Assembly: GCA_964544595.1 (NCBI GenBank)
Contig: CAZJBM010000001.1
Span: 62,001 to 126,000 of the forward strand
Direction: 5' to 3'
Length of the DNA stretch: 64,000 nt
Source of the DNA: JAGBWK01 sp964544595
Lineage (GTDB): Bacteria; Bacteroidota; Bacteroidia; Bacteroidales; Muribaculaceae
In this document: piece by piece, positions 27,615-35,024 of the stretch
Position numbering within the stretch: the first letter of the stretch is position 1
Layout: each line of letters opens with the position of its first letter
Notes under the pieces: model-generated
The model's database searches: none
What the model was told of the DNA's origin: nothing
What the model saw: only the letters and a program-made list of their open reading frames with translations
Made by a program: the position numbers and the translations under genes

Positions 27615-27980
27615 GTAGCTTAGTATTGACGCGATCAGCGCGTTTACATACCGATAAAGGCAAGATTCTTTAAGAGCCTGTCCCATAAAAAATGTTAAGG
27701 CTGAGGTCACATATGTTGGAGTGATTTTGGAGGCGGCGGGAGGGAGCAATGCCGTCGCATTGTGACCGAGCGGCGGCATCGAAAGCGCTCAAGAGATGCG
27801 AGACGGAGGTAATTTCAGGAGTCTTGCCTTTTTTCAATTGGCCATTGGGCCGCATAGCCCCAAAGATGCCACGCAATGGTTGGGGCTAAAAACAAAAATA
27901 GCGATTGGATACGCTTGCTAATTTTTGTAACTTTGCGGCGCGCAAGGATTGTCCTTCGTCATTGTAATTTTTAATGGCTT
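27615..27980. repeat. Intergenic region with repeat copy 1 (27674-27814)
   Basis: The 366-nt gap before the chromate transporter holds a 141-bp sequence (27674-27814) that is about 95 percent identical (7 mismatches, no gaps) to 30406-30546. It begins with GAGCCTGTCCCATAA, ends at GAGGTAATT, and carries a CAATGC-cgtc-GCATTG hairpin. The inverted right end found in copy 2 is missing here; instead the flank holds a separate 8-bp hairpin (TAGCCCCA/TGGGGCTA at 27855-27862 and 27881-27888) and the promoter of the next gene. No gene is supported in this gap. Confidence 0.85.
27928..27935 (+). promoter_or_regulatory. Promoter -7 element of the chromate transporter genes
   Basis: TAACTTTG, an exact TAnnTTTG match 45 nt before the ATG at 27981, with TTGG 19 nt upstream as a near -33 box. 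It supports a transcription start separate from the upstream repeat. Confidence 0.65.
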
Positions 27981-28547
27981 ATGAACATATATCTTCAGCT
28001 GTTTCTTACGTTCTTTAAAATCGGGGCCTTCACATTTGGCGGCGGTTGGGCCATGATTTCCATTATTGAGAAGGAAATCGTGGACAAGCATCATTGGCTC
28101 GCTCGCGAGGATTTCCTTGATTTGCTCGCTGTGGCTCAGTCGTTACCCGGAATCCTGGCTGTCAATATTTCGGTCGCGGTTGGCGATAAGCTTCGCTCCA
28201 GCCGCGGAGCGACCGTCGCCGCACTCGGCACGATAATGCCGTCATTCCTGATAATTCTCGCGATAGCGATTTTTCTTACCCCCGATCTCATAAAGAACAA
28301 TCCTACTTTATCGGCGATATTCAAGGGTATTCGTCCGGCGGTTGTGGCGCTCATCATAGCTCCGGTGATTACATCGGCAAAGTCGGCGAAAATCACTTGG
28401 CGCACAGCTTGGATTCCGGTTGCCACCGCATTGCTCATTTGGAGCGGATGGCCATATATTTCAAATCCCATACTCTTCATCGTGCTCGGAGCCGGGGCGG
28501 GTTATATTTTGTATGTTCGTAATAATCGTAAAGCTAAAGTGTCATGA
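27981..28547 (+). CDS. Chromate transporter family protein, first half-length subunit
   Basis: A 188-aa half-size member of the CHR (chromate ion transporter) family. N-terminal FFKIGAFTFGGGWAMISIIEKEIV is the family signature, followed by five or so hydrophobic segments and the LAVAQSLPGILAVNISVAVG stretch. In short-chain CHR transporters two such half proteins, encoded by adjacent genes, work together as a heterodimer. The next gene overlaps by 4 nt (ATGA), which fits strict coupling. Actual substrate (chromate, sulfate or another anion) is not shown. Confidence 0.88.
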   Translation: MNIYLQLFLTFFKIGAFTFGGGWAMISIIEKEIVDKHHWLAREDFLDLLAVAQSLPGILAVNISVAVGDKLRSSRGATVAALGTIMPSFLIILAIAIFLTPDLIKNNPTLSAIFKGIRPAVVALIIAPVITSAKSAKITWRTAWIPVATALLIWSGWPYISNPILFIVLGAGAGYILYVRNNRKAKVS

Positions 28548-29113
28548 TATACCTACAACTGATCTGGAGTTATCTGAAAATCGGGCTGTTCGGCTTCGGC
28601 GGCGGATACGCGATGTTGTCGCTGATCGAGAAAGAGATCGTTTCGCCCGGGTGGATTACGGAGCAAACATTTACCGACATCGTGGCTATATCGCAAATGA
28701 CGCCCGGTCCAATCGGTATCAACTCGGCTACTTATATCGGCTACGTCGCTCCCGGGCATAGTGACCCGATGTTTTCGGGGGTGATATGGGGCATACTTGG
28801 CTCGCTTGTGTGCACGCTTGTAGTGGTGCTCCCTTCCTTCATTTTAGTAGCTAAAACAAGTCATTTTATAGCCCGCCATCACGAAAGTGGGGCTATCAAA
28901 AGCATTTTTTCGATATTGCGTCCGGTGACTGTAGGGCTTATCGCTTCGGCCGCGTTACTACTCATGAACGGTCAGAATTTCGGAACGGAGACCCTCGATA
29001 TTGTCAAGTCATCCGCGATATGTGTCGGAGCCTTTATCCTTGTTTATTTCGTTAAACTTCACCCCATTTTCGTCATTTTAATAGCCGGAGCGGTCGGCTT
29101 CTTCATATTCTGA
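28544..29113 (+). CDS. Chromate transporter family protein, second half-length subunit
   Basis: A 189-aa half-size CHR-family membrane protein, partner of the previous gene. It opens with YLKIGLFGFGGGYAMLSLIEKEIV, parallel to the signature in the first half, and continues with AISQMTPGPIGINSATYIGYV and several hydrophobic helices. The ATGA overlap with the first subunit and 3-nt spacing to folC place both halves and folC in one transcription unit. The two halves are diverged paralogues, not a split gene, because each has its own complete signature. Confidence 0.88.
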   Translation: MIYLQLIWSYLKIGLFGFGGGYAMLSLIEKEIVSPGWITEQTFTDIVAISQMTPGPIGINSATYIGYVAPGHSDPMFSGVIWGILGSLVCTLVVVLPSFILVAKTSHFIARHHESGAIKSIFSILRPVTVGLIASAALLLMNGQNFGTETLDIVKSSAICVGAFILVYFVKLHPIFVILIAGAVGFFIF

Positions 29114-29116
29114 TCC

Positions 29117-30397
29117 ATGACTTACTCTGAAACAGTCGAGTATCTGTTTAACGCTACCCCGATGTTCCAGCAAATCGGGGCAGCCGCTTACAAGCCGGGT
29201 CTCGACACAGCCCTTGCGCTCGACTCAGCCTTTTCGTCGTCTCATAAGGCTTATAAGACCATTCACGTTGCCGGAACAAACGGCAAAGGCTCCACCTGCC
29301 ATACCCTCGCCGCTATTCTGCAGGCTCAGGGCTACAAGGTAGGCCTGTTCACCTCGCCCCATCTGATTGATTTCAGGGAGCGCATACGAGTTGATGGAAA
29401 GAAGATCAGCGAGGATGCGGTGGTAGGCTTTGTGGAGAGGTATAAGAATATGAGTCTCGGATTAAGCCCATCTTTTTTCGAGCTCACCACTATAATGGCG
29501 TTCGATTATTTCGCGCGTTGCGGCGTTGACATCGCCGTGATTGAAACAGGATTAGGCGGTCGCCTCGACACTACTAACATTATCTCGCCGATAGTTACCG
29601 CGATTACCAACATCTCATTTGACCATAAAGCTCAGCTCGGCAACTCTCTCGTTTCGATAGCCAAAGAGAAGGCCGGCATTATCAAAGAGGGGATACCGGT
29701 AGTGATTGGGAATGATAAGGATGTGCGCCAAGTTTTTGTGGATAAAGCCGGGGCCGAGTCAGCTCCGATTGTATTCGCGCAAGAGAAAAAATTGTTCGAC
29801 GAAGCTGTGATATACGAAGACAGGATCGAGTATAAAGAGAGCATGGTCGGAGATTTCAAGGGGAAGCTTACGGGCGACTGTCAGCCTGAGAATACCGCTA
29901 CCGTTTTGTGTATTGTGCAGGAATTGCGCGCGCTCGGAATTGAAATTAGCGACATGGCAGTAAAAAAGGGTTTCGATCAAGTTGTCGAGTCAACCGGGCT
30001 TTTGGGCCGGTGGATGATTCTGCGCCGTAACCCGACCGTGATTTGCGACACAGGCCATAATGAAGGGGGCTGGAAGTATCTTTCACGGCGATTGAGCGGA
30101 ATAGAAAACCTGCGCATGGTGATAGGTTTCGTCAGCGACAAAGAGGTGGAGGCCATTTTGAAGATGATGCCGCGCCACGCCGCTTATTACTTCGCTCAGG
30201 CGTCGGTTAAGCGCGCAATGGACTCTTTTACACTCGCTGAGAAAGCCGCCCGCATCGGGCTGAAAGGCAACGCTTATCCTACGCTGGCCGACGCTTACTA
30301 TGCCGCCATAAAAGAAGCATCCCAGACAGATACAATATTCGTCGGGGGCTCTACTTTTATTGTGGCTGATTTGCTCAGCTCTTTCAGTGATTTTTGA
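29117..30397 (+). CDS. folC: Bifunctional folylpolyglutamate synthase/dihydrofolate synthase
   Basis: Adds glutamate to dihydropteroate or to folates. The 426-aa protein has the Mur-ligase-type ATP loop AGTNGKGSTCHTLAAIL (about residues 53-69), LFTSPHLIDFRERI, IETGLGGRLDTTN, the FDHKAQLG stretch, and DTGHNEGG in the C-terminal domain. All are standard for the family. It follows the CHR pair after 3 nt, and its 3' end borders a 300-bp inverted-repeat-bounded element. Confidence 0.95.
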   Translation: MTYSETVEYLFNATPMFQQIGAAAYKPGLDTALALDSAFSSSHKAYKTIHVAGTNGKGSTCHTLAAILQAQGYKVGLFTSPHLIDFRERIRVDGKKISEDAVVGFVERYKNMSLGLSPSFFELTTIMAFDYFARCGVDIAVIETGLGGRLDTTNIISPIVTAITNISFDHKAQLGNSLVSIAKEKAGIIKEGIPVVIGNDKDVRQVFVDKAGAESAPIVFAQEKKLFDEAVIYEDRIEYKESMVGDFKGKLTGDCQPENTATVLCIVQELRALGIEISDMAVKKGFDQVVESTGLLGRWMILRRNPTVICDTGHNEGGWKYLSRRLSGIENLRMVIGFVSDKEVEAILKMMPRHAAYYFAQASVKRAMDSFTLAEKAARIGLKGNAYPTLADAYYAAIKEASQTDTIFVGGSTFIVADLLSSFSDF

Positions 30398-30402
30398 CCC
30401 TC

Positions 30403-30709
30403 TTAGAGCCTGTACCAAAAAATATGTTAAGGCTGAGGTCGCATATGTGGGAGTGATTTTGGAGGCGGCGGGAGGGAGCAATGCCGTCGCATTGTGACCG
30501 AGCGGCGGCTTCGAAAGCGCCCAAGAGATGCGAGACGGAGGTAATTAAGTTCGGGAGGCGATGGGAGCGACCGTCGCCTCGGCCATCCATTGGCATATTC
30601 GTCCGTGTTCTTCGGTCGTGTACGTCAAGTACACTCCCTCATTACCCGGACAACTCTGCTCAATGGCTGACCGCCTCAGCGTTAACAGATCTTATGGGAC
30701 AGGCTCTTA
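30403..30709. mobile_element. MITE-like element with imperfect 33-bp terminal inverted repeats and repeat copy 2
   Basis: Left end 30406-30438 and right end 30674-30706 are inverted copies, 27 of 33 positions matching, both starting GAGCCTGT. They are flanked by TTA on each side (30403-30405 and 30707-30709), which could be a 3-bp target duplication. Inside, 30406-30546 is the 141-bp sequence shared with 27674-27814; further hairpins are GAGGCGA/TCGCCTC and GTGTAC/GTACAC. No transposase or other gene is encoded, so it would be non-autonomous. The whole space between the convergent folC and lytic transglycosylase genes is occupied by it, and the right-hand TTA is also the stop codon of the transglycosylase gene. 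Confidence 0.65.
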
Positions 30710-31642
30710 CTTGCCTATCCAAGCCGGATTGTATATGGTGTGGTCGGCTGTGGAGCGATACAATGAATCTTTTTTCGGAATACGCACGCGATAGGTTTTG
30801 CCCGACTTGTTTGGAAGGCTCTTGTCGCGAATCCATGGATTAGCCTCGCGGAGCTGCTGATAGGTGATACCATGTTTTTTTGCCCAATCTGGCCAGCTCG
30901 AAACAGGCGATTTCACCTCCTCAATGTCATACTCCATTGGAGTATAGAACTGGTCGGGGTGAAGATAGAATCCGTAGGCGCGGGGATTTTCCATGATCAG
31001 TTTCATCGCGAGGATGCGAAACATATATCGCGAGGTCTCATCGACGAGCTGAAGATCCATCGCTGTCTCCACGTTCTGTGAATTAAGCTCGCGGGTAATT
31101 CGCCCGGGTCCTCCGTTGTAGGCGGCGAAGGCCGACTCCCAGTTGCCGTATTTATTGTAAAGCGACTTAAGCATGCGGCACGCGGCGGCTGTTTCCTTCT
31201 CAATATCGTAACGCTCGTCAACGTAGTCGTTGACTTCGAGACCATATTCTTGGGCGGTAGCCGGCATGAATTGCCATAAACCCGCTGCTTTGGCCACAGA
31301 GCGGGCTGTAGGGTTAAGAGAGCTTTCGGTGCAAGCGAGGTAGACGAGATCCTCGGGCACACCGTTTTTCTTCAATATAGGTATGATCTGCGGGAAATAG
31401 CGGTTGGCGCGTTTCAGCTGTAGCATTGTCTGGCCGTGAGTGTAGGAGATTCCGGCGAGCTCGCGGTCCATACGCTCATACATATCAGTGCGGTCGAAGT
31501 CGTAGGTCTGTCCCGCGAAAGTCATGGATTTTGGCACAACCGGCGAGCATATCTGCGGCATTGTGACTGTATAATTCTGAGCTGTTACTTCACATGCCGA
31601 GCATATCGAGGCAAGTGCTAATGCATATAATATAGGTTTCAT
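30707..31642 (-). CDS. Lytic transglycosylase (SLT/MltD-like) with C-terminal LysM-like part
   Basis: A 311-aa exported murein hydrolase that cleaves the glycan backbone to 1,6-anhydro ends. It has a signal sequence (MKPILYALALASICSACEV, with a possible lipobox Cys at residue 17), an SLT domain with the catalytic Glu in LACTESSLNPTARSVAKAAGLWQF (about residues 104-127), PATAQEYGL and YNKYGNWESAFAAYNGGPG, then a LysM-like tail (ITYQQLREANPWI). The stop TAA lies at the edge of the inverted-repeat element, so the last codons abut the insertion. It is 12 nt downstream of the CTD-protein gene. Confidence 0.9.
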   Translation of the reverse strand: MKPILYALALASICSACEVTAQNYTVTMPQICSPVVPKSMTFAGQTYDFDRTDMYERMDRELAGISYTHGQTMLQLKRANRYFPQIIPILKKNGVPEDLVYLACTESSLNPTARSVAKAAGLWQFMPATAQEYGLEVNDYVDERYDIEKETAAACRMLKSLYNKYGNWESAFAAYNGGPGRITRELNSQNVETAMDLQLVDETSRYMFRILAMKLIMENPRAYGFYLHPDQFYTPMEYDIEEVKSPVSSWPDWAKKHGITYQQLREANPWIRDKSLPNKSGKTYRVRIPKKDSLYRSTADHTIYNPAWIGK

Positions 31643-31654
31643 TCTTATAGATTT

Positions 31655-32983
31655 CTATTCGGTAACTTCAACGCTACCGTTTTTCTGACTGTAGTTGATT
31701 ATATTAATGTCGCCGGCGAGGTCGTATTTCACTCCGTCGGAGCCAACGGCCTTGATGACGTAGTAATACACTCCCGAATTCACCGTCTTACCCTTGTACG
31801 TGCCGTCCCAGCCTTCAGAGGGGTCGTTGAGCTCGATTATCTTCACTCCCCAGCGATTGAATATAGTGCACTCGAATTTCACGATTGATTTATATGAAAC
31901 TTTCCAAATGTCGTTGACGCCGTCGCCGTTGGGCGAAAAGGCGTTGGGACACTGAAGCCTCGACTCGCTGACGTTGACGGTATAAGTTTCGGAATACTGC
32001 TCGCAGTCACCAGATCCGTTGGCGCATTTGAAGCGCACGTAGGTGTTGCCGTAATCCTCAAATACGTAATCGAGGTCGAGATCGGTATATCTCAGGTTGA
32101 TATTGTTGAATTCGGGGTCGGAGGAAAATTGCCATTCGGTGAACTGCACTGCATCGGTAACCGCTGCCTTGAAGCTGATTTCCACAGGTGCGGATCCTCC
32201 CAAAGCGTCGGCTCCGGCATTTACCTCGTTATCATTTTCGCGTTGAAGCTGAGTGGCTGAAGTGTGGGTGTCGACGGCCACCGCAGTGTAGTAGTCGGTC
32301 TCCACAATCTGTTCCTGGCCCCATTGGCGCAGGAATCGGTCGCCGGAAAGAGTGAAGCGCGTATCGCATAGAGGCGCCTGGAGCGGAAGAGTGGCCGAAA
32401 GGTGGGCAACGTCGCGCGCGGCCTCGATTTGCGCGAATGACTCTTTCGTCTCGTCGTATCGCAAGGTTGAATATCTTATCGCGATTTCTCTGTCGAGTTC
32501 CTTTGGCGCGCGGTTGATGGTATAGTAGGTTATCGCGGGTGCGGACCCGTCGATGGTCAATACGGTGTATGAGCAGTCGCTCTCAGGGCTGATACCGAGA
32601 GAGTTGACTTCCATTTTATGATTGGCGTAATTGATTACCCAGTAATAATGGGGGCGACCGGCTTCGGTCACTGCATAGCCCATATCGCTATCTGTCAATG
32701 TTATAAACGTGCGCGCGCCGTCAATCGCCCAGATGAATGGCGCGTCAGATAGGCCAGATTGGTCAAATTTGTTCCACTCAACTCGGTCGGTTGAGTTGGC
32801 TGCGGTATATGATGCTTCGACACCAGCCGTTGACTTCAGCACGTATATCGCGTCAAGACCGGTCGATTTATCTGGAACAATTGTGATCGCATCTCCGGCT
32901 GAGAAAGTCAAGCCAGCGGCGTCGGCGCAAAGCGCGCCAACGGCAAAACACAAGAAAGAAAGGATATAATGGCTTAATTTCAC
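31655..32983 (-). CDS. Secreted protein with T9SS type B sorting domain
   Basis: A 442-aa exported protein with a signal peptide (cleavage near ADAAG, residue 24). The C-terminal 90 residues are a gliding-motility-associated type B CTD, recognised from CPNAFSPNGDGVNDIWKV, FNRWGVKIIELNDPSEGWDGTYKG and the SGVYYYVIKA strand. Type B CTDs direct export through the SprA translocon, so this is a probable T9SS cargo. The middle region is beta-rich with no family I recognise. It is cotranscribed with the lytic transglycosylase 12 nt downstream. Confidence 0.88.
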   Translation of the reverse strand: MKLSHYILSFLCFAVGALCADAAGLTFSAGDAITIVPDKSTGLDAIYVLKSTAGVEASYTAANSTDRVEWNKFDQSGLSDAPFIWAIDGARTFITLTDSDMGYAVTEAGRPHYYWVINYANHKMEVNSLGISPESDCSYTVLTIDGSAPAITYYTINRAPKELDREIAIRYSTLRYDETKESFAQIEAARDVAHLSATLPLQAPLCDTRFTLSGDRFLRQWGQEQIVETDYYTAVAVDTHTSATQLQRENDNEVNAGADALGGSAPVEISFKAAVTDAVQFTEWQFSSDPEFNNINLRYTDLDLDYVFEDYGNTYVRFKCANGSGDCEQYSETYTVNVSESRLQCPNAFSPNGDGVNDIWKVSYKSIVKFECTIFNRWGVKIIELNDPSEGWDGTYKGKTVNSGVYYYVIKAVGSDGVKYDLAGDINIINYSQKNGSVEVTE

Positions 32984-33059
32984 GATTTGATATAAGAGGG
33001 TTAATATGTAATAAACGTGAAAAGTAAGGTCAATCGTATAAGTTTACGTCAAAAAAAGC

Positions 33060-34280
33060 TCACGACATGCGGCTGCGATAGTCTTCATAGGTGAATCTCC
33101 GCAGCAACTCAGTTGAGCCGTCAGATTTGACGAAAACAATATCAGGGTGCTGAATACCGTTGAACATGGTGGTTTTGACCGTAGTGTAATGGTTCATGTC
33201 CTTGAGGGTCAACCGGTCTCCGGCTTGTAGCTGGCGGGGAAAATACCAGTCGCCCTTGTAGTCACCGCTTAAGCATGAATTCCCGCCAAGACGGTATGGA
33301 ATGAATTCGCTATCGGCGGGTTGCTCTGTAGGGCAGTCGGTAAGTGATTGGTCGGCGTTGAGCAGGGCGGCATTAGGTTGATAGGGCATTTCGAGCGTGT
33401 CGGGCATGTGACAGGCGAATGAAGCGTCGATAATAGCCGTACGTATGCCCTGATTGTTGACCACGTCAACCACTGTGGTAATCAGGTCGCCGGTTTGCCA
33501 CGTGAAGGCGCTTCCGGGCTCAAGGATAACTTCGAGGTTGGGGTGGCGCTGTCTGAATCCTTTCAGTAATTTCACCAAGTGGTCTACGTCGTAATCTTTG
33601 CGGGTCATTAGATGTCCGCCGCCGAAGTTCACCCACTTCACTTTATCGAGAAATTTACCGAATTGCGACTCAAAGGCTTCAAGCACCTTCTCAAGGTCGC
33701 GTGACGATGACTCGCAAAGCTGGTGGAAATGCAATCCCTCGATGCCTTCGGGAAGAGTGTCGCCCAACATCTCGGCCGTCATGCCGAATCGCGAGCCTGG
33801 GAGCGCAGGGTTATATATATCGGTCTCTATGACTGAGCATTGCGGATTAACGCGCAGGCCGGGAGATACGCGATGATGGCCGTTCTCGGCGTTGAATCGG
33901 CTTAATTTGTCGCGAAATCGCAGATATTGGTCAACGGAATTGAAAGTTATATGAGAGCTGCCTGACAAGAAATCATCGATTGTGGCGTCGGTATATACCG
34001 GGCAATAGGAATGAACGAGTTGACCGAACTCGTCGTTGCCCAGACGCATCTCGTTAAGCGAGCTGGCCGTGCTTTTAAAACCGTATTCGCGGAATATACC
34101 GAACGTTTTCCAAAGCGCGTTAGCTTTAAAGGCCATGATGATTTCAACTCCCGCGCGCTTCCTTACCGAGTCGATTAATTCGAGATTGCGACGCAGCTTA
34201 TCCTCGTAGACGACAAAGGCGGGCGTCGGGAGCGCGTTTACCGTATCGGGTTGGGTGTACATTTCAGGCATGAGGGTCAT
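33060..34280 (-). CDS. nspC: Carboxynorspermidine decarboxylase
   Basis: PLP-dependent decarboxylase of the alanine-racemase-like fold that makes norspermidine or spermidine from the carboxy precursor in the alternative polyamine route. The 406-aa protein has the PLP-lysine region FVVYEDKLRRNLELIDSVRKRAGVEIIMAFKANALWKTF, the HFHQLCESSSRDLEKVLEAFE and FGGGHLM motifs, and the C-terminal NSCLSGDYKGDWYF, the family's catalytic Cys/substrate region. It is 10 nt downstream of ftsE. The partner carboxynorspermidine dehydrogenase gene is not in the window. Confidence 0.92.
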   Translation of the reverse strand: MTLMPEMYTQPDTVNALPTPAFVVYEDKLRRNLELIDSVRKRAGVEIIMAFKANALWKTFGIFREYGFKSTASSLNEMRLGNDEFGQLVHSYCPVYTDATIDDFLSGSSHITFNSVDQYLRFRDKLSRFNAENGHHRVSPGLRVNPQCSVIETDIYNPALPGSRFGMTAEMLGDTLPEGIEGLHFHQLCESSSRDLEKVLEAFESQFGKFLDKVKWVNFGGGHLMTRKDYDVDHLVKLLKGFRQRHPNLEVILEPGSAFTWQTGDLITTVVDVVNNQGIRTAIIDASFACHMPDTLEMPYQPNAALLNADQSLTDCPTEQPADSEFIPYRLGGNSCLSGDYKGDWYFPRQLQAGDRLTLKDMNHYTTVKTTMFNGIQHPDIVFVKSDGSTELLRRFTYEDYRSRMS

Positions 34281-34290
34281 TGATGTATTG

Positions 34291-34950
34291 TCATTCCGAT
34301 AATCTCTTGTTCTCGCAGCGGATCACTTTGCCGGGGAACTGATCGAGGAATGCTAAGTTATGGGTAGCGATAACGACAGCGGTGCCACCTTGGGCTATCT
34401 CCCGCAACGTGTTGATGATTTGCGAGCCGGTCTCGGGATCGAGATTTCCGGTCGGCTCGTCGGCGAGAATGAGCTTAGGCTTATTGAGCAGCGCGCGGGC
34501 TATCACTATACGCTGTTGCTCGCCGCCAGAGAGCTCATGGGGCATTTTGTAAGACTTATTGAGCATACCTACCTCTTTGAGAACTTCCTCGATGCGCTCG
34601 TCAATCGCGTCGCGGTCGGTCCATCCGGTGGCTTTTAGCACAAACTTCAGATTCTCGTAAATCGAGCGGTCAACGAGGAGTTGGAAATCCTGAAACACTA
34701 TGCCTATCTGGCGGCGAAGGTAGGGTATCTGTTTACGCTTGATCGAGGGGAGGTCGTAATCAAATACGCGCGCAAAACCGCTCTCTATCGGAATTTCGGC
34801 GTAGATGGTTTTCAATAGACTGCTTTTGCCGCTACCCACTTTACCGATAAGGTAGACAAACTCGCCCTCGTTGAGCTCTAAATCGACGCTTTTAAGCACC
34901 ACGTGTTCTTTGCGCAGCACATCGACGCCTTTATATTTCAGTATACTCAT
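34291..34950 (-). CDS. ftsE: FtsE-like ABC transporter ATP-binding protein
   Basis: A 219-aa cytoplasmic ATPase of the FtsE/LolD-type group. Walker A GKVGSGKSSLLK (about residues 36-47), signature LSGGEQQRIVIARALL, and Walker B LILADEPTGNLDPE are all present. FtsE with membrane partner FtsX controls septal peptidoglycan hydrolases; no ftsX follows here, so the assignment rests on similarity (VGSGKSSLLKTIYAEIPIESG and IGIVFQDFQLLVDRSIYENL are FtsE-like). It lies between recQ and nspC on the minus strand. Confidence 0.88.
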   Translation of the reverse strand: MSILKYKGVDVLRKEHVVLKSVDLELNEGEFVYLIGKVGSGKSSLLKTIYAEIPIESGFARVFDYDLPSIKRKQIPYLRRQIGIVFQDFQLLVDRSIYENLKFVLKATGWTDRDAIDERIEEVLKEVGMLNKSYKMPHELSGGEQQRIVIARALLNKPKLILADEPTGNLDPETGSQIINTLREIAQGGTAVVIATHNLAFLDQFPGKVIRCENKRLSE

Positions 34951-35024
34951 GATAAATCAGGTTTTATATTAGGTGAATAGCGAGCCGTCGACCGCTTAGT
35001 CTGGCGGTAGGCGCGGGCACGGTG

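Noticed and set aside
27670..27876. Short minus-strand frame over repeat copy 1, matching one in copy 2 (30384-30596)
   Set aside because: Four of the seven base differences between the copies change the amino acid, so there is no sign of protein-level selection; no start or ribosome signal supports a gene.
27981..29113. Single chrA gene broken by a frameshift
   Set aside because: Each half has its own complete N-terminal signature and start, and paired short-chain CHR genes are a known arrangement.
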